Source of the DNA: Sphingobacteriales bacterium
Lineage (GTDB): Bacteria; Bacteroidota; Bacteroidia; Chitinophagales; JADIYW01
Direction: 5' to 3'
Length of the DNA: 64,000 bases
Assembly: GCA_016699615.1 (NCBI GenBank)
Contig: CP064984.1
Location: 496,001-560,000, forward strand
The first letter of the stretch is position 1; the number at the start of each line of letters is the position of its first letter. Below, piece after piece: positions 7,080-16,347 of the stretch. The notes beneath the pieces were generated by a model, which saw only the letters and a program-made list of their open reading frames with translations, was not told where the DNA came from and made no database searches. The translations under genes were made by a program, and so were the position numbers.

Positions 7080-7970
7080 TTATTTGAATTTATTGCTGAC
7101 TGTTAGTTCTTTGCTTCCTAAAGTGTAGGTGTAAAATCCTTCGCCTGTTTTTATGCCTAGTTTCTTTGCTGTTACCATATTTACTAATAATGGACATGGT
7201 GCATATTTTGGATTGCCAAAGCCATCATACAATACATTGAGTATAGACAAGCATACATCTAAGCCTATGAAATCTGCTAGTTGCAATGGTCCCATTGGAT
7301 GTGCCATTCCTAGTTTCATAATATTATCTATTTCTGAAACTCCTGCTACGCCTTCGTGCAAAGTATAAATTGCTTCGTTAATCATTGGCATCAAAATTCT
7401 ATTGGCTACAAAGCCTGGATAATCATTGGCTGCAATTGGAATTTTCTGTAATTGCTTAGTAAGTTCAACAATCGTTGCTGTTGTTTCTTCGCTTGTATCA
7501 TATCCATTTATTATTTCTACCAATTTCATTACTGGCACTGGATTCATAAAATGCATACCAATAACTTTTGGTGCTCTATTGGTAGCTGCTGCTATTCTTG
7601 TAATTGAAATAGATGATGTATTGCTAGCTAAAATTGTATTGGATTGGCATATTGCATCTAGTTCTTTAAATATTTTTTCTTTGATTTGAAAATTTTCTGA
7701 TGCTGCTTCAATTACTATATCACTGTCTTTGGCTGCTGAAAGTGTAGTAGCTGTTGCAATATTACTAAGTGTCTTTTGTTTATCATCTTCTGTAATGATG
7801 TTTTTTTGTACTTGTCTATCTAAGTTTTTTGAGATATTGGCAATTGCTTTTTCTAATGCTACATCACTTACATCTATTAAATTTACTTTGTAGCCATATT
7901 GTGCGCATACATGGGCAATGCCATTTCCCATAGTTCCTGCTCCTATTACACTTATATTTTGTACTGTCAT
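7080..7970 (-). CDS. hbd: 3-hydroxybutyryl-CoA dehydrogenase
   Basis: This 296-residue protein has the full length of the family. It oxidises or reduces the 3-hydroxy group of (S)-3-hydroxyacyl-CoA with NAD(H) in fatty-acid or butanoate metabolism in the cytosol. The Rossmann motif VIGAGTMGNG lies at residues 8-17. Active-site residues are in SNTSS (Ser119), GMHFMNPVP (His140), the following VE (Glu152) and NRILMPMINEA (Asn190). The C-terminal dimer domain contains the usual HPMGPLQLADFIGLD. It stands alone, divergent from the alpha-galactosidase, with a TATCTTTG box just upstream. Confidence 0.95.
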   Translation of the reverse strand: MTVQNISVIGAGTMGNGIAHVCAQYGYKVNLIDVSDVALEKAIANISKNLDRQVQKNIITEDDKQKTLSNIATATTLSAAKDSDIVIEAASENFQIKEKIFKELDAICQSNTILASNTSSISITRIAAATNRAPKVIGMHFMNPVPVMKLVEIINGYDTSEETTATIVELTKQLQKIPIAANDYPGFVANRILMPMINEAIYTLHEGVAGVSEIDNIMKLGMAHPMGPLQLADFIGLDVCLSILNVLYDGFGNPKYAPCPLLVNMVTAKKLGIKTGEGFYTYTLGSKELTVSNKFK

Positions 7971-7981
7971 GTTTTTTATAT

Positions 7982-7998
7982 TATTTTTGACAAAGATA
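7982..7998. promoter_or_regulatory. Divergent Bacteroidota -7 boxes between hbd and GH36 gene
   Basis: TATTTTTG at 7982-7989 (plus) and TATCTTTG at 7998-7991 (minus) both fit the TAnnTTTG -7 consensus of Bacteroidota primary-sigma promoters. No convincing TTTG at about -33 was found for either, so this is suggestive only. Confidence 0.35.
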
Positions 7999-8006
7999 CA
8001 AAATAA

Positions 8007-8771
8007 ATGAATGTCTTAAAATTCAAGAAGTTTAAGTTAAGCTATACCATTAATGGTGCATCTAAGCATATTGAGCATAGCAAATTTGACACATTTATTA
8101 ATGAAGATTTAAGTATTGAGTTTTTAGTAGAACAAGATGAGGCAAGTAACAACAATATTTACAAATCTATTATTAATCCAAAACATACTATTACCTTAAT
8201 TAATTTTGAAATTCTTACTGAGCTTAACTACGCTGATACTTTTGGTGTTTATTGTAATGGTTTTCAATCGTGGACAGAAAGTAAAATATTTTATAAAGAT
8301 GACACGGTATTGCCTGCACGCAAGTTTTTGAAAGGTATTGCTTATACTTATGGTGATTATAATTTTGCAAACTATACTAAAAAATCTGGTGATGTACATA
8401 GTTGGTCGTACACTTATATTAAACTAGAAAAAAATAAAATACAATTATTAGCATCATTAGATGAATCTAAAGCTTATACTTGTTTCTACCATTCGTACAA
8501 GCACAATCAACTTATTGTACAAAAAGATTGTGCTGGAATGCAGATTGACAGTAAGACAAATATCTTAGATTTAATAATAATTGAAGACCGTGAAGCATTT
8601 GCATTTGAGCAACTTCAATTGCATAATACAAAAGAAAACACAAAAGCATTGCCTGCAATTGGCTGGACTAGTTGGTACAATTATTATACTAAAATTGACG
8701 AAAAAATCATTCTCAAAAACTTACATAATTTTACTGATAAAAAATATTCCGATAGAAATATTTCAGATTGA
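8007..8771 (+). CDS. GH36-type alpha-galactosidase, N-terminal part (frameshifted gene)
   Basis: This is the first of three overlapping frames that together encode one protein of about 674 residues ending at 10,030. This part carries the N-terminal beta-sandwich domain (CNGFQSWTESK, about residues 73-83) and the start of the catalytic barrel, AIGWTSWYNYYTKID (about 215-229). The true frame leaves at the A-run 8739-8744: the next frame continues KNIPIEIFQIDDGWQ, the conserved second barrel strand. The last dozen residues of this frame are therefore artefactual. The full enzyme would hydrolyse alpha-1,6-galactosides; no signal peptide is seen, so it is probably cytoplasmic. Confidence 0.8.
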   Translation: MNVLKFKKFKLSYTINGASKHIEHSKFDTFINEDLSIEFLVEQDEASNNNIYKSIINPKHTITLINFEILTELNYADTFGVYCNGFQSWTESKIFYKDDTVLPARKFLKGIAYTYGDYNFANYTKKSGDVHSWSYTYIKLEKNKIQLLASLDESKAYTCFYHSYKHNQLIVQKDCAGMQIDSKTNILDLIIIEDREAFAFEQLQLHNTKENTKALPAIGWTSWYNYYTKIDEKIILKNLHNFTDKKYSDRNISD

Positions 8772-9255
8772 TGATGGTTGGCAAAATGCAGTTGGCGATT
8801 GGCTGAATGTGAAACCAAAATTTACTAATGGCATGAAGTTTTTAGCTGATACAATTAAAGCAAAAAACATTTTGGCTGGTTTGTGGTTAGCACCTTTTGC
8901 ATGCGAAAAAAACTCATTTATCTATAAAGAAAAACAAGAATGGATATTAAAAGATGAGCATGGTAAACTTGTAAAAATTGGTTATAATCCATTGTGGAGT
9001 GGTTGGTTTTATGCTTTAGATTTTTTTAATGCTGATGTGAAAAATTATATACAAAAAGTATTGGCAACAATTTTAGAAGAATGGAATTTTGATTTGGTAA
9101 AAGTAGATTTTATGTATGGTGCTGCATCAATTCCACAACATGGAAAATCGAGAAGTGAAGTGATGCATTTGATGATGGAATTTTTAAGAGCTTGTGTTGG
9201 CGACAAAAAATTCTTGGTCAGACGTTCCACTTTCTCGTCACGCACACAACACTGA
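8581..9255 (+). CDS. GH36-type alpha-galactosidase, central catalytic part (frameshifted gene)
   Basis: The useful part runs from about 8740 to 9220. It holds the catalytic barrel: IFQIDDGWQ, AGLWLAPFACEKNS, and FDLVKVDFMYGA, where the Asp of KxDF is the family's nucleophile. The first 50 or so codons (before 8740) are a shadow of the preceding frame. The reading frame is lost again near 9215-9225, after GDKKFL. Confidence 0.8.
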   Translation: MKTVKHLHLSNFNCIIQKKTQKHCLQLAGLVGTIIILKLTKKSFSKTYIILLIKNIPIEIFQIDDGWQNAVGDWLNVKPKFTNGMKFLADTIKAKNILAGLWLAPFACEKNSFIYKEKQEWILKDEHGKLVKIGYNPLWSGWFYALDFFNADVKNYIQKVLATILEEWNFDLVKVDFMYGAASIPQHGKSRSEVMHLMMEFLRACVGDKKFLVRRSTFSSRTQH

Positions 9256-10030
9256 TTACTGTAGAATTGGGCCAGATATACATTTGAATTGGGAATTTAA
9301 ATTACTCAAACATCTTGGTGCAAGAGAACGTTTGAGTACTTACAATGCCATTCAAAATACTATATCCAGAAGACATTTGAATAAAGTTGGATTTATTAAT
9401 GATCCTGATGTATTTATTTTAAGAAAAGAGAATAATAAGCTAAATGATGATGAGCAATATTGTTTATTATTAGCCAATGTATTATTTGGTGATTTGTTGT
9501 TTAACTCTGATGATATAAGTACTTATAATGCTGAAAAACTATTTTTGTATCAATCTATTTTTCCGTTGGTGCGCAAAAACAATATTATTGTACAACAAGA
9601 AAAAGATTTTTTTCAAGTAAATTTTAGCATCAAAGACAATTACTATTTGGCATTGTTTAATTTGACAAACGCTGATAAAATATATAAACTATCTAATTCT
9701 TTGTTTTATGACAATAGAACTCAAAAATATTACAAAGGCAATAAAAACATTACTGTAAAAAAAAGAAGTGCTTTATGCTTACTAAAAATTAGCTCAACGC
9801 CATTTGCATTGTTGGGTAGCAAAGGACATATTTTTAGTGGCACAGAAATTGAGCAGATTTATATTAGCAATAATATTTTAGAGATAGAATGGAATAAATC
9901 TGTTATTAATCCAATAACTGTTTGGTATAGAGTTCCAAAAAACTATGATATAGAAATTAGTAGCAACTCAAAAATTGAAGAAAAAACTGAAGATGATGAT
10001 TATATTACTTATAAAATTTCTCCTAATTGA
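9194..10030 (+). CDS. GH36-type alpha-galactosidase, C-terminal part (frameshifted gene)
   Basis: This frame continues the barrel after the second frameshift with VPLSRHAHNTDYCRIGPDI; the Asp in RIGPD corresponds to the general acid/base. FINDPDVFILR follows, and a C-terminal beta-domain runs to residue 278. All catalytic elements are therefore present across the three frames. The stop overlaps the TTG start of the following TPR gene (TTGA at 10,027-10,030), indicating translational coupling. Confidence 0.8.
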   Translation: MLATKNSWSDVPLSRHAHNTDYCRIGPDIHLNWEFKLLKHLGARERLSTYNAIQNTISRRHLNKVGFINDPDVFILRKENNKLNDDEQYCLLLANVLFGDLLFNSDDISTYNAEKLFLYQSIFPLVRKNNIIVQQEKDFFQVNFSIKDNYYLALFNLTNADKIYKLSNSLFYDNRTQKYYKGNKNITVKKRSALCLLKISSTPFALLGSKGHIFSGTEIEQIYISNNILEIEWNKSVINPITVWYRVPKNYDIEISSNSKIEEKTEDDDYITYKISPN

Positions 10031-11148
10031 TAAATAAATTATACATATTAATATTCTTTACACTAATATTTACAACTACACATGCTGAAGAACATGCATT
10101 TTTGCAATTAGGAAAAATGTATTATCAACAAAGAAATTACAATAAAGCTTTAGAGCAATTTTCAAAATACACTAAAGAATTTAGTAAAGATGCAGAAGGT
10201 TTTTATTGGCGTGGCATTACCTATATTCAACTCAATGAAGGTTTGTTTGCACAAGGAAACTTGGAAGAAGCACTAAAGCTAAATAATAAAATGGACAAAG
10301 CTTATAATGCATTAGGTCATTTATACAATACTAGAGGTGAATATCAAAAGGCAATACACTACCTCAACAAGGCAATTGAAATAAATGATAAAAATGCAGA
10401 AGCATTTAATAATCGTGGCATGAGCTACTATAATTTAGATAATTTTTTATCTGCCAGAAAAGATTTTTCTACAGCAATAAGTTTGGATAGTACGTTTGCT
10501 ATTGCTTACAACAATCGTGGTTCTGCAACTTATAGCCATCAAGATATTGCTGAAGCTACCAAACAAGACTTGCTCAATGCTGAAGCTGATTTCGTTAAAT
10601 CTATTTATTATGATAATAACAATCCATTAGCATATAGAAATTTGGCTTATGTTAGATATTATTTAGAAAAATATACAGAAGCATTTTTTGACATCAATAG
10701 AACTTTAGATTTATCACCAAACGATGCATTTTCTTATCGGATTTCTGGGCTAATTTATGCTAAAGTTGGCAAAACAAATGAGGCAATTGTCGCTTATAAT
10801 AAAGCCATTGAGCTAAAAAATTATTATGCTGATTTTTATTTTGAGCGTGGTGTTTGCTTAATGAATAATAAACAATATGTTGATGCTGAAGCAGATTTTA
10901 AACAAACAATTATCATTGATAAAGAACAGAACTTAAAAGGCAAAGCATATTACTATTTAGCACAGAATGCTGCGTATCAAGATAATTTGAATGAATGCTT
11001 GTCTTATCTAAAATTGGCTAATAAGCAAAAATTATTTTTGAAAAATAGTTTCTTGGTAGACTTTAATAAAAATGAAGTCTTTAAGAAATATCAAAATGAA
11101 GCAACGTTTACAGAACTTGCTACTTTAATAAAATATGGAAAGAAATAA
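10027..11148 (+). CDS. Secreted tetratricopeptide-repeat protein
   Basis: The 373-residue protein starts at TTG 10,027, overlapping the upstream stop; the first codons (MINKLYILIFFTLIFTTTHA) form a clean signal peptide, which supports this start. At least eight TPR units follow from about residue 25 to 330, with typical AxNNRGxxYY and AIxxxNKAIELN patterns. TPR proteins are protein-binding scaffolds, here in the periplasm. Coupling to the alpha-galactosidase is probably genomic convenience; no specific partner can be named. Confidence 0.85.
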   Translation: MINKLYILIFFTLIFTTTHAEEHAFLQLGKMYYQQRNYNKALEQFSKYTKEFSKDAEGFYWRGITYIQLNEGLFAQGNLEEALKLNNKMDKAYNALGHLYNTRGEYQKAIHYLNKAIEINDKNAEAFNNRGMSYYNLDNFLSARKDFSTAISLDSTFAIAYNNRGSATYSHQDIAEATKQDLLNAEADFVKSIYYDNNNPLAYRNLAYVRYYLEKYTEAFFDINRTLDLSPNDAFSYRISGLIYAKVGKTNEAIVAYNKAIELKNYYADFYFERGVCLMNNKQYVDAEADFKQTIIIDKEQNLKGKAYYYLAQNAAYQDNLNECLSYLKLANKQKLFLKNSFLVDFNKNEVFKKYQNEATFTELATLIKYGKK

Positions 11149-11163
11149 ATTATTTTTTTTAGC

Positions 11164-11616
11164 TTAATGTTCGCGTTCTGAATGTTCGTGCTGTGCTCCT
11201 TCTGGTGCATTTATTTTTGCTTGAGTTGCCCAATCGGTAATAGATTTTTTCTGTGTATCACTTAGCTTTGCATCTCTATGAATAATTGTATAAGAAAACA
11301 AAGGCATCTCATTCTCTTCGATAACTTCTATAATTTCTTCATAATCTTTTTTAGATAATGTTTCATCGAAATTTAGATGTCTTTTACCATTTTCAATATG
11401 TTTGTTGAGCCACCAAGCTACTGGTTGAATATTGCTGTACCATGGATAGATTGTGTTATTGCTATGACAATCGTAGCACGCAACTTTCAAGTCTTTTAAA
11501 ACATTATCTGGAATTTGGTTAATATTTGTTTGTTCTGTGTTTATATTTTTTTGTGGTCTTACAAATTGTATTGCAAGCAAAACTATTGCTAAAATTATTA
11601 ATATTTTCTTTTTCAT
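11164..11616 (-). CDS. Haem-binding domain protein (Haem_bd family)
   Basis: The 150-residue protein has an N-terminal signal-anchor (about 4-20) and then the signature ACYDCHSNNTIYPWYSNIQP at about 46-65, containing a CxxCH haem c attachment site. The domain continues to about residue 135 and matches the Bacteroidota Haem_bd family, which often occurs beside or inside cytochrome-type proteins. The C-terminus is His/Glu rich (HEHSEREH). It is probably a periplasmic monohaem electron carrier. It lies 8 bp downstream of the next gene on the same strand. Confidence 0.85.
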   Translation of the reverse strand: MKKKILIILAIVLLAIQFVRPQKNINTEQTNINQIPDNVLKDLKVACYDCHSNNTIYPWYSNIQPVAWWLNKHIENGKRHLNFDETLSKKDYEEIIEVIEENEMPLFSYTIIHRDAKLSDTQKKSITDWATQAKINAPEGAQHEHSEREH

Positions 11617-11624
11617 ATTTAATA

Positions 11625-12611
11625 TTATAATGTATTATAAAATCTAGACAATCTATGTTCTATTCTTTCTTTCAAAAATCCTGATTTTTGCATTGATACA
11701 ATAATTGGCACAACTGATTCTTCTGCTTCTTTAAGAATTACTTTTTTGTCTATGCCATTATCTTCCAAAATATCTGCAATAGATTTTTTTCCATCATACT
11801 CAAAGAAATGATCAATAATAAAATGTGTTAATTCTTTTACAGCATCTGCTGCAATCAAATCTTTTGCTACGTTTTCGCCACCTTCTACTATTCTTACAAT
11901 ATGTGATGTTTTTACATTTTTTGCTAAGTCTTTTATTTTAATATCTTCGGCTTTGTTCCAAATATTTTTTGCTATCATTTTCAGTTTAGCATCACTCAAT
12001 CTTTCTTTCAAATTCTCTTCACTATCTTCTAATGCTTTGGATAAATTAGTAGAGATAAATTTTTTGATATTTTTGTCGATATTGTCTTGCACGCCTGAAA
12101 GTGCAGCACCTACTAAGCTTTTACCTAGATTAAAAATAGAACCACCAACAGTTTCATTTGTTGGTCCACTTTCAGCCATAAATGATTTGATACCATCATA
12201 CAATGTATCAGCTAGCATTTCGCCATAAAATGGATTTCTAACTATTTTTTCAATAATATCTTCTCTTACTTCTTTCTGTTCGATAATGTAGTCTGCAACT
12301 TTAAAATAAGTTTCTTTTGTAATAAAATCAGACAAGTTGTGTTTGCTCTTTAATGCCAATTGATGTATGGCTTCTCCAAGGTCAATTAAATATTCTCTTT
12401 GGTGTTTGGTAAGTGTTCTATCTTTTAAATTTCTTTCTAAAAAATCTTTTACTTTTTCTGCTGAAGAAATATCATTCAGCGTTGTACTTTCCATCCATTT
12501 CCAAGCTGCATCTACTTCTTCTTTAATATTTGATTTTAAATTTTTACCATCAAATTGCTCTAATTCAAATGCTACATGAGCATCATATATTTTTTTTATA
12601 TCTGCTTTCAT
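11625..12611 (-). CDS. Helical hypothetical protein, 328 aa
   Basis: There is no signal peptide. The protein is predicted almost entirely helical, with a weakly hydrophobic Gly/Ala stretch around residues 155-175 (GGSIFNLGKSLVGAALSGV) that could be amphipathic or a membrane-dipping helix. It is acidic and lysine-rich elsewhere. I do not recognise the family. It precedes the haem-binding gene by 8 bp, so the two are likely cotranscribed. Confidence 0.75.
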   Translation of the reverse strand: MKADIKKIYDAHVAFELEQFDGKNLKSNIKEEVDAAWKWMESTTLNDISSAEKVKDFLERNLKDRTLTKHQREYLIDLGEAIHQLALKSKHNLSDFITKETYFKVADYIIEQKEVREDIIEKIVRNPFYGEMLADTLYDGIKSFMAESGPTNETVGGSIFNLGKSLVGAALSGVQDNIDKNIKKFISTNLSKALEDSEENLKERLSDAKLKMIAKNIWNKAEDIKIKDLAKNVKTSHIVRIVEGGENVAKDLIAADAVKELTHFIIDHFFEYDGKKSIADILEDNGIDKKVILKEAEESVVPIIVSMQKSGFLKERIEHRLSRFYNTL

Positions 12612-12670
12612 TAAAATTTATTTTCTTTACAAGTTAAGTTATTTTTTTGAATATACATTAAAGATAGAAT

Positions 12671-13552
12671 TTATTTTCTTTGGTTAATTTTTAATCTGCG
12701 TCTTTTTATAATTAAATAAATTAGTGCAAAAATAAACAAGCATAATGGCCACAATCGTACCATGCCCAAAATAAAATACAATATTCCATTCCAACCTTCA
12801 ACAAAGCTTTTTCCTAGCTTACCAAAGAAGCCAACTGGCGCAGATGTTGTTTCATAAAATTCAATATTTATTGTAGATAATGTAGTTTGATGGTTGAGCA
12901 TTTTCATTCTACCTTCGGCAATTTCAATTTCTAATCTTACTTGATTGAGTTGAGCTTCAACATTCAATATTTCCTCAACATTTCTTGCATGCTTTAGAAT
13001 CTCAATATATCTTTGTTCTAATTCTTTTTTAGTTTTAATTCTTGTTGCAACATCAACATATTCTTCAGTTACATCCAAAACTTTAATGCTTTTTCTATCA
13101 AATTTATTTACATCATTCGATAATGAGTTTATGAAAGCATCAAAATCTTTTGCTGGAACTTTTACAGTCATCTTATTAGAAATTGTATAATCATCTTTGT
13201 ATTGATTGTCATCAGCAATATAAGCATCAAACTTTTTTGATAGTTGAATAATACTTTGATGTGTCTTGTTGATGTTATTAGCTTCCCAAACTAAATCTGC
13301 TTCTTTTATTAATTTGCGTTCAGTTGAAATTGTATTTTCTTGACTAGATTCGGAAACATCACTGCTTTGTTTGGAATTGGGTGGTGCTTCAACAGTAGCA
13401 TCTACAACTTCTTCGACAACTTCTTCAACTGTTTCTGGAATGCTTACATCCGTAATTTCTAAGGTCACTTCTTTTTCTTTCGATGACTTACATCCTGTTA
13501 TTATAATTATATTAATAAATATAATTATAAAAAATAAATAGTATTTTTTCAT
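12671..13552 (-). CDS. DUF4349 lipoprotein
   Basis: The 293-residue protein has a lipobox (IITGCKSSKEK, Cys about 21), an acidic Val/Glu-rich linker (about 35-70), and the DUF4349 domain: KLIKEADLVWE, MTVKVPAKDFDAFINSL and the helical hairpin RIKTKKELEQRYIEIL to EAQLNQVRLEIEIAEGRM. It ends in one transmembrane helix followed by RRRLKINQRK. This architecture, lipid anchor plus coiled coil plus C-terminal helix, is the family norm. Its role is envelope-related but not established. Confidence 0.9.
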   Translation of the reverse strand: MKKYYLFFIIIFINIIIITGCKSSKEKEVTLEITDVSIPETVEEVVEEVVDATVEAPPNSKQSSDVSESSQENTISTERKLIKEADLVWEANNINKTHQSIIQLSKKFDAYIADDNQYKDDYTISNKMTVKVPAKDFDAFINSLSNDVNKFDRKSIKVLDVTEEYVDVATRIKTKKELEQRYIEILKHARNVEEILNVEAQLNQVRLEIEIAEGRMKMLNHQTTLSTINIEFYETTSAPVGFFGKLGKSFVEGWNGILYFILGMVRLWPLCLFIFALIYLIIKRRRLKINQRK

Positions 13553-13629
13553 TTTGCTAATTTGATTGGTTATATAAATAGCGTTAAAAACAAAAAATTA
13601 TTTAAGTAAATATTGTTAAATAATATTAA

Positions 13630-14628
13630 TTATCTAACAAATAGATAAATAACATAGGCAAGAAATAGAATGAATAAAATTTGACATTTCCATTTATTTA
13701 AAGATAGTTTTCTGCCAAGTGCAAAAAGAAACATCAATATTACATTAGTTATGATTACTAAAAATAAATCGAAATTAAATTTTGGATTAAATACTATTGG
13801 TTGTATTATGGCACAGATACCAAATATTGCCAATACGTATAAAATATTGGTGCCTAATAAGGTACTAAATTCAAATTTAGTTTGATTGGTTTTAAAGTTT
13901 TTTGTCCACCAAAACATCACAATAGAACCACCAACAGAAAGCACAAATTGACCTAAAAATCGTTGTGAGATATCATATTTTCTTGACAAATCTATCAGAT
14001 TATCTACACACAGAATTGCGCCAGCATATAATGCAAGTATTCCTACTATAAAAAGTATTATAGAAAAAAATATATTGTAGTATTGAATTTCACTTGTATC
14101 GCCTCTAAACCAAATATTGTGATTCTTCTTTGCATTAAAATAGCCATAAGTCATAAAAATAATAAAGAAAACTAGCATAATAATTCCATCTATTTTTGAA
14201 AGAATATATGCGTTATCATATGATACTAAATTAACTGCATTATTACTTAATATATATACCAAGACAATACTTAGTATAGAAAATGGAATTCCAATAAGCA
14301 AAGTATACCTATTCACTCTTATTACTCTAGAAAATCCAACAAAACTTACAATTCCTAATAAGTTCACTAAATTAGAACCAATGATATTGCCTACAAGCAA
14401 ATCGTTATAGCCATTCATTGCTGCAATAATATTTGTAAATACTTTTGGAAGTGTTGTGCCAAATGCTACAATTGTAAATCCAATAGCAGATTCTGGTACT
14501 TTTAGTCTTCTTGCAATTGATGATGCACCATCAATCAACATACCTGCGCCTCTATTTAATAAAAAGAAGCCTATAAGTAACAATGGAATATTTAATACTA
14601 ATGTTTGGTGCTTAAAGAACATAAACAT
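13630..14628 (-). CDS. CaCA-superfamily (YrbG-like) cation exchanger homologue with altered ion site
   Basis: This is a 332-residue polytopic membrane protein with about ten hydrophobic segments and the inverted duplication of Ca2+/cation antiporters. The first alpha-repeat reads FGTTLPKVFTNIIAA and then VGNIIGSNLVNLL; known exchangers have Glu where this has Lys after LP. The second repeat, VLSVGGSIVMFWWT and STLLGTNILYVL, also lacks the Glu and has Thr where Asn or Asp is usual. Fold and topology fit the family well, but the acidic calcium ligands seem absent from both repeats. It may transport something else or be regulatory. Confidence 0.8.
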   Translation of the reverse strand: MFMFFKHQTLVLNIPLLLIGFFLLNRGAGMLIDGASSIARRLKVPESAIGFTIVAFGTTLPKVFTNIIAAMNGYNDLLVGNIIGSNLVNLLGIVSFVGFSRVIRVNRYTLLIGIPFSILSIVLVYILSNNAVNLVSYDNAYILSKIDGIIMLVFFIIFMTYGYFNAKKNHNIWFRGDTSEIQYYNIFFSIILFIVGILALYAGAILCVDNLIDLSRKYDISQRFLGQFVLSVGGSIVMFWWTKNFKTNQTKFEFSTLLGTNILYVLAIFGICAIIQPIVFNPKFNFDLFLVIITNVILMFLFALGRKLSLNKWKCQILFILFLAYVIYLFVR

Positions 14629-14726
14629 TCCAAAGATAAGTAAATCAAATAATAGTTTTAAAATTTTATTTAAACTATAGTAGCATATGCCACATAGTTA
14701 ATAATTTAGTTAGGAATAATATTAGA

Positions 14727-15335
14727 TTAATTTCCTAATAAAGATTTAAGTGCACTCAACATTGTAAAAGGCGCATCAACAGATGCAATATTTGCCATAC
14801 TTTCTGGCAATCCACCACCAGGAGAACTATATGCTTGGTGAGTAACTTCTACTGTTCCATTAGATTTTGGTGCAAATTTCCAATATCCTTTCATTTCTGG
14901 TACTCTTACAAAATCTGGTTTGTATGGTACTAAAGTTGGTGCCGCTTCTAAATATATTGTAACTGAACCATCTGGACTTGGTGGACTAAATTTAAAATGT
15001 GTAATTGCATCTCTGTTTTTTACTAATGGTGCTTCAAAAACCATGTATGTATAAAAATCATCATCATTACTTTTTTTAACTAATGATACAGAGCCTTTTT
15101 TACACTTATAAAATAATTTTTCGTGTGCTTTTACATTTTTAAATACAGCCAATAATTTATCTACTGAAGTTTGTACTATTGTTACACCTTTGTATTCTTT
15201 TAATTTTGATCCTTCTCTTTTCTTTGTCCAAACTTTAATGCCATCTTTTTCTTTCTCCAATTCCCAATTATTTTGTGCACTAGATATAATGTAAGTTGAC
15301 ATCATTAATGTTAAAATCAAAACTACTCTTTTCAT
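14727..15335 (-). CDS. Secreted START-domain protein
   Basis: The 202-residue protein has a signal peptide (cleavage after about ISSAQ, residue 21) and one START-type lipid-binding domain of about 175 residues. The domain begins WELEKEKDGIKVWTKK and includes MVFEAPLVKNRDAI and the final helix with APFTMLSALKSLLGN. START domains hold a hydrophobic ligand in a deep cavity. Secreted versions in Bacteroidota are common but uncharacterised. Confidence 0.85.
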   Translation of the reverse strand: MKRVVLILTLMMSTYIISSAQNNWELEKEKDGIKVWTKKREGSKLKEYKGVTIVQTSVDKLLAVFKNVKAHEKLFYKCKKGSVSLVKKSNDDDFYTYMVFEAPLVKNRDAITHFKFSPPSPDGSVTIYLEAAPTLVPYKPDFVRVPEMKGYWKFAPKSNGTVEVTHQAYSSPGGGLPESMANIASVDAPFTMLSALKSLLGN

Positions 15336-15420
15336 GAATACAAAATTACAAACTTCGTGCCATTAATAAATGTATAAAAAGTTAAATTTTTTAGATATTT
15401 TTGTATAGAAAAAAGATTGA

Positions 15421-16344
15421 ATGATAAGACTACTACAAATTTTATTTTTAACATTAACTGTAATATCTGCAAATGCACAAGGATATCTAGGTGTCGTTAT
15501 TAGAGACTATGACCAAGATAATATATTAGGCGCTAGAATTATTAATATTTTAGATGATGGTGCTGCAAAACTAGCTGGATTAAAAGAAAATGATATTATT
15601 ACAGAATTCAACCAAAAAAATATCAATAACAAAAACACCTTAGTTGATTTGCTTAAAAAATCATCTTGGGGCGATGCTGTAAAACTTAATATTATCAGGA
15701 ATAGTGAAATTTTGTCAGTGGATTTAAATCTAGGCTATCAAAAAGACACTAAAACTTATCAGCTACACAAAACTCAAATTAAAGACGAGCAGCACTGGTT
15801 TTTTGAAGATGATAGCACAAATATTGTTTTAGACAAAAACGACCAAGCTATTTCAATTGAAAAAAAGAGAAGCAATTGTCTTTTAGATAAATGGTATGTA
15901 AATGAAGTATACAAAGAATCAGAACTTCCACAATGTTTTTTAGATTTGAATGATAAATTGTATGCAATAACAAGAATCAAACAAGACCAAGCAAGAAGAA
16001 ATGTAAAGATTGACTACATCACATATATCAAAACATTAATTGAAAATGACAGTGATAAATCAATTAAAGTTGAACCTTTAAAAGAATTGAGTTTAGAAAC
16101 ATTCTCTATTTTCCCAAATCCAAATAATGGGCAATTTACTATAAAATTAGAATCTTCAGACTACTCACCTTTTAATGTAAATATTTTTGATGTAACAGGA
16201 AAAAAAGTCATTCAAGAATATGTTGGAACTTTTGAAGGAATGTATCTTAAACAATATGATTTTAGAACTTTAGCAAGAGGAACATACCTTATCCAAGTTA
16301 TTCAAAATGAAAAAAGAATTGCTAAAAAAATTCTAATACAATAA
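15421..16344 (+). CDS. PDZ-domain protein with type A T9SS sorting domain
   Basis: The 307-residue protein has a signal peptide (cleavage after SANA, about residue 19). A PDZ domain follows at about 20-100 (GYLGVVIRD, DGAAKLAGLKENDIITEFN). A spacer with two Cys residues follows, then a C-terminal type A sorting domain of about 75 residues: FSIFPNPNNGQFTI, VNIFDVTGKKV and the final ARGTYLIQVIQNEKRIAKKI. This tail directs outer-membrane passage by the type IX system. No protease domain is present, so it is likely a surface-anchored scaffold or binding protein. Confidence 0.88.
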   Translation: MIRLLQILFLTLTVISANAQGYLGVVIRDYDQDNILGARIINILDDGAAKLAGLKENDIITEFNQKNINNKNTLVDLLKKSSWGDAVKLNIIRNSEILSVDLNLGYQKDTKTYQLHKTQIKDEQHWFFEDDSTNIVLDKNDQAISIEKKRSNCLLDKWYVNEVYKESELPQCFLDLNDKLYAITRIKQDQARRNVKIDYITYIKTLIENDSDKSIKVEPLKELSLETFSIFPNPNNGQFTIKLESSDYSPFNVNIFDVTGKKVIQEYVGTFEGMYLKQYDFRTLARGTYLIQVIQNEKRIAKKILIQ

Positions 16345-16347
16345 TAA

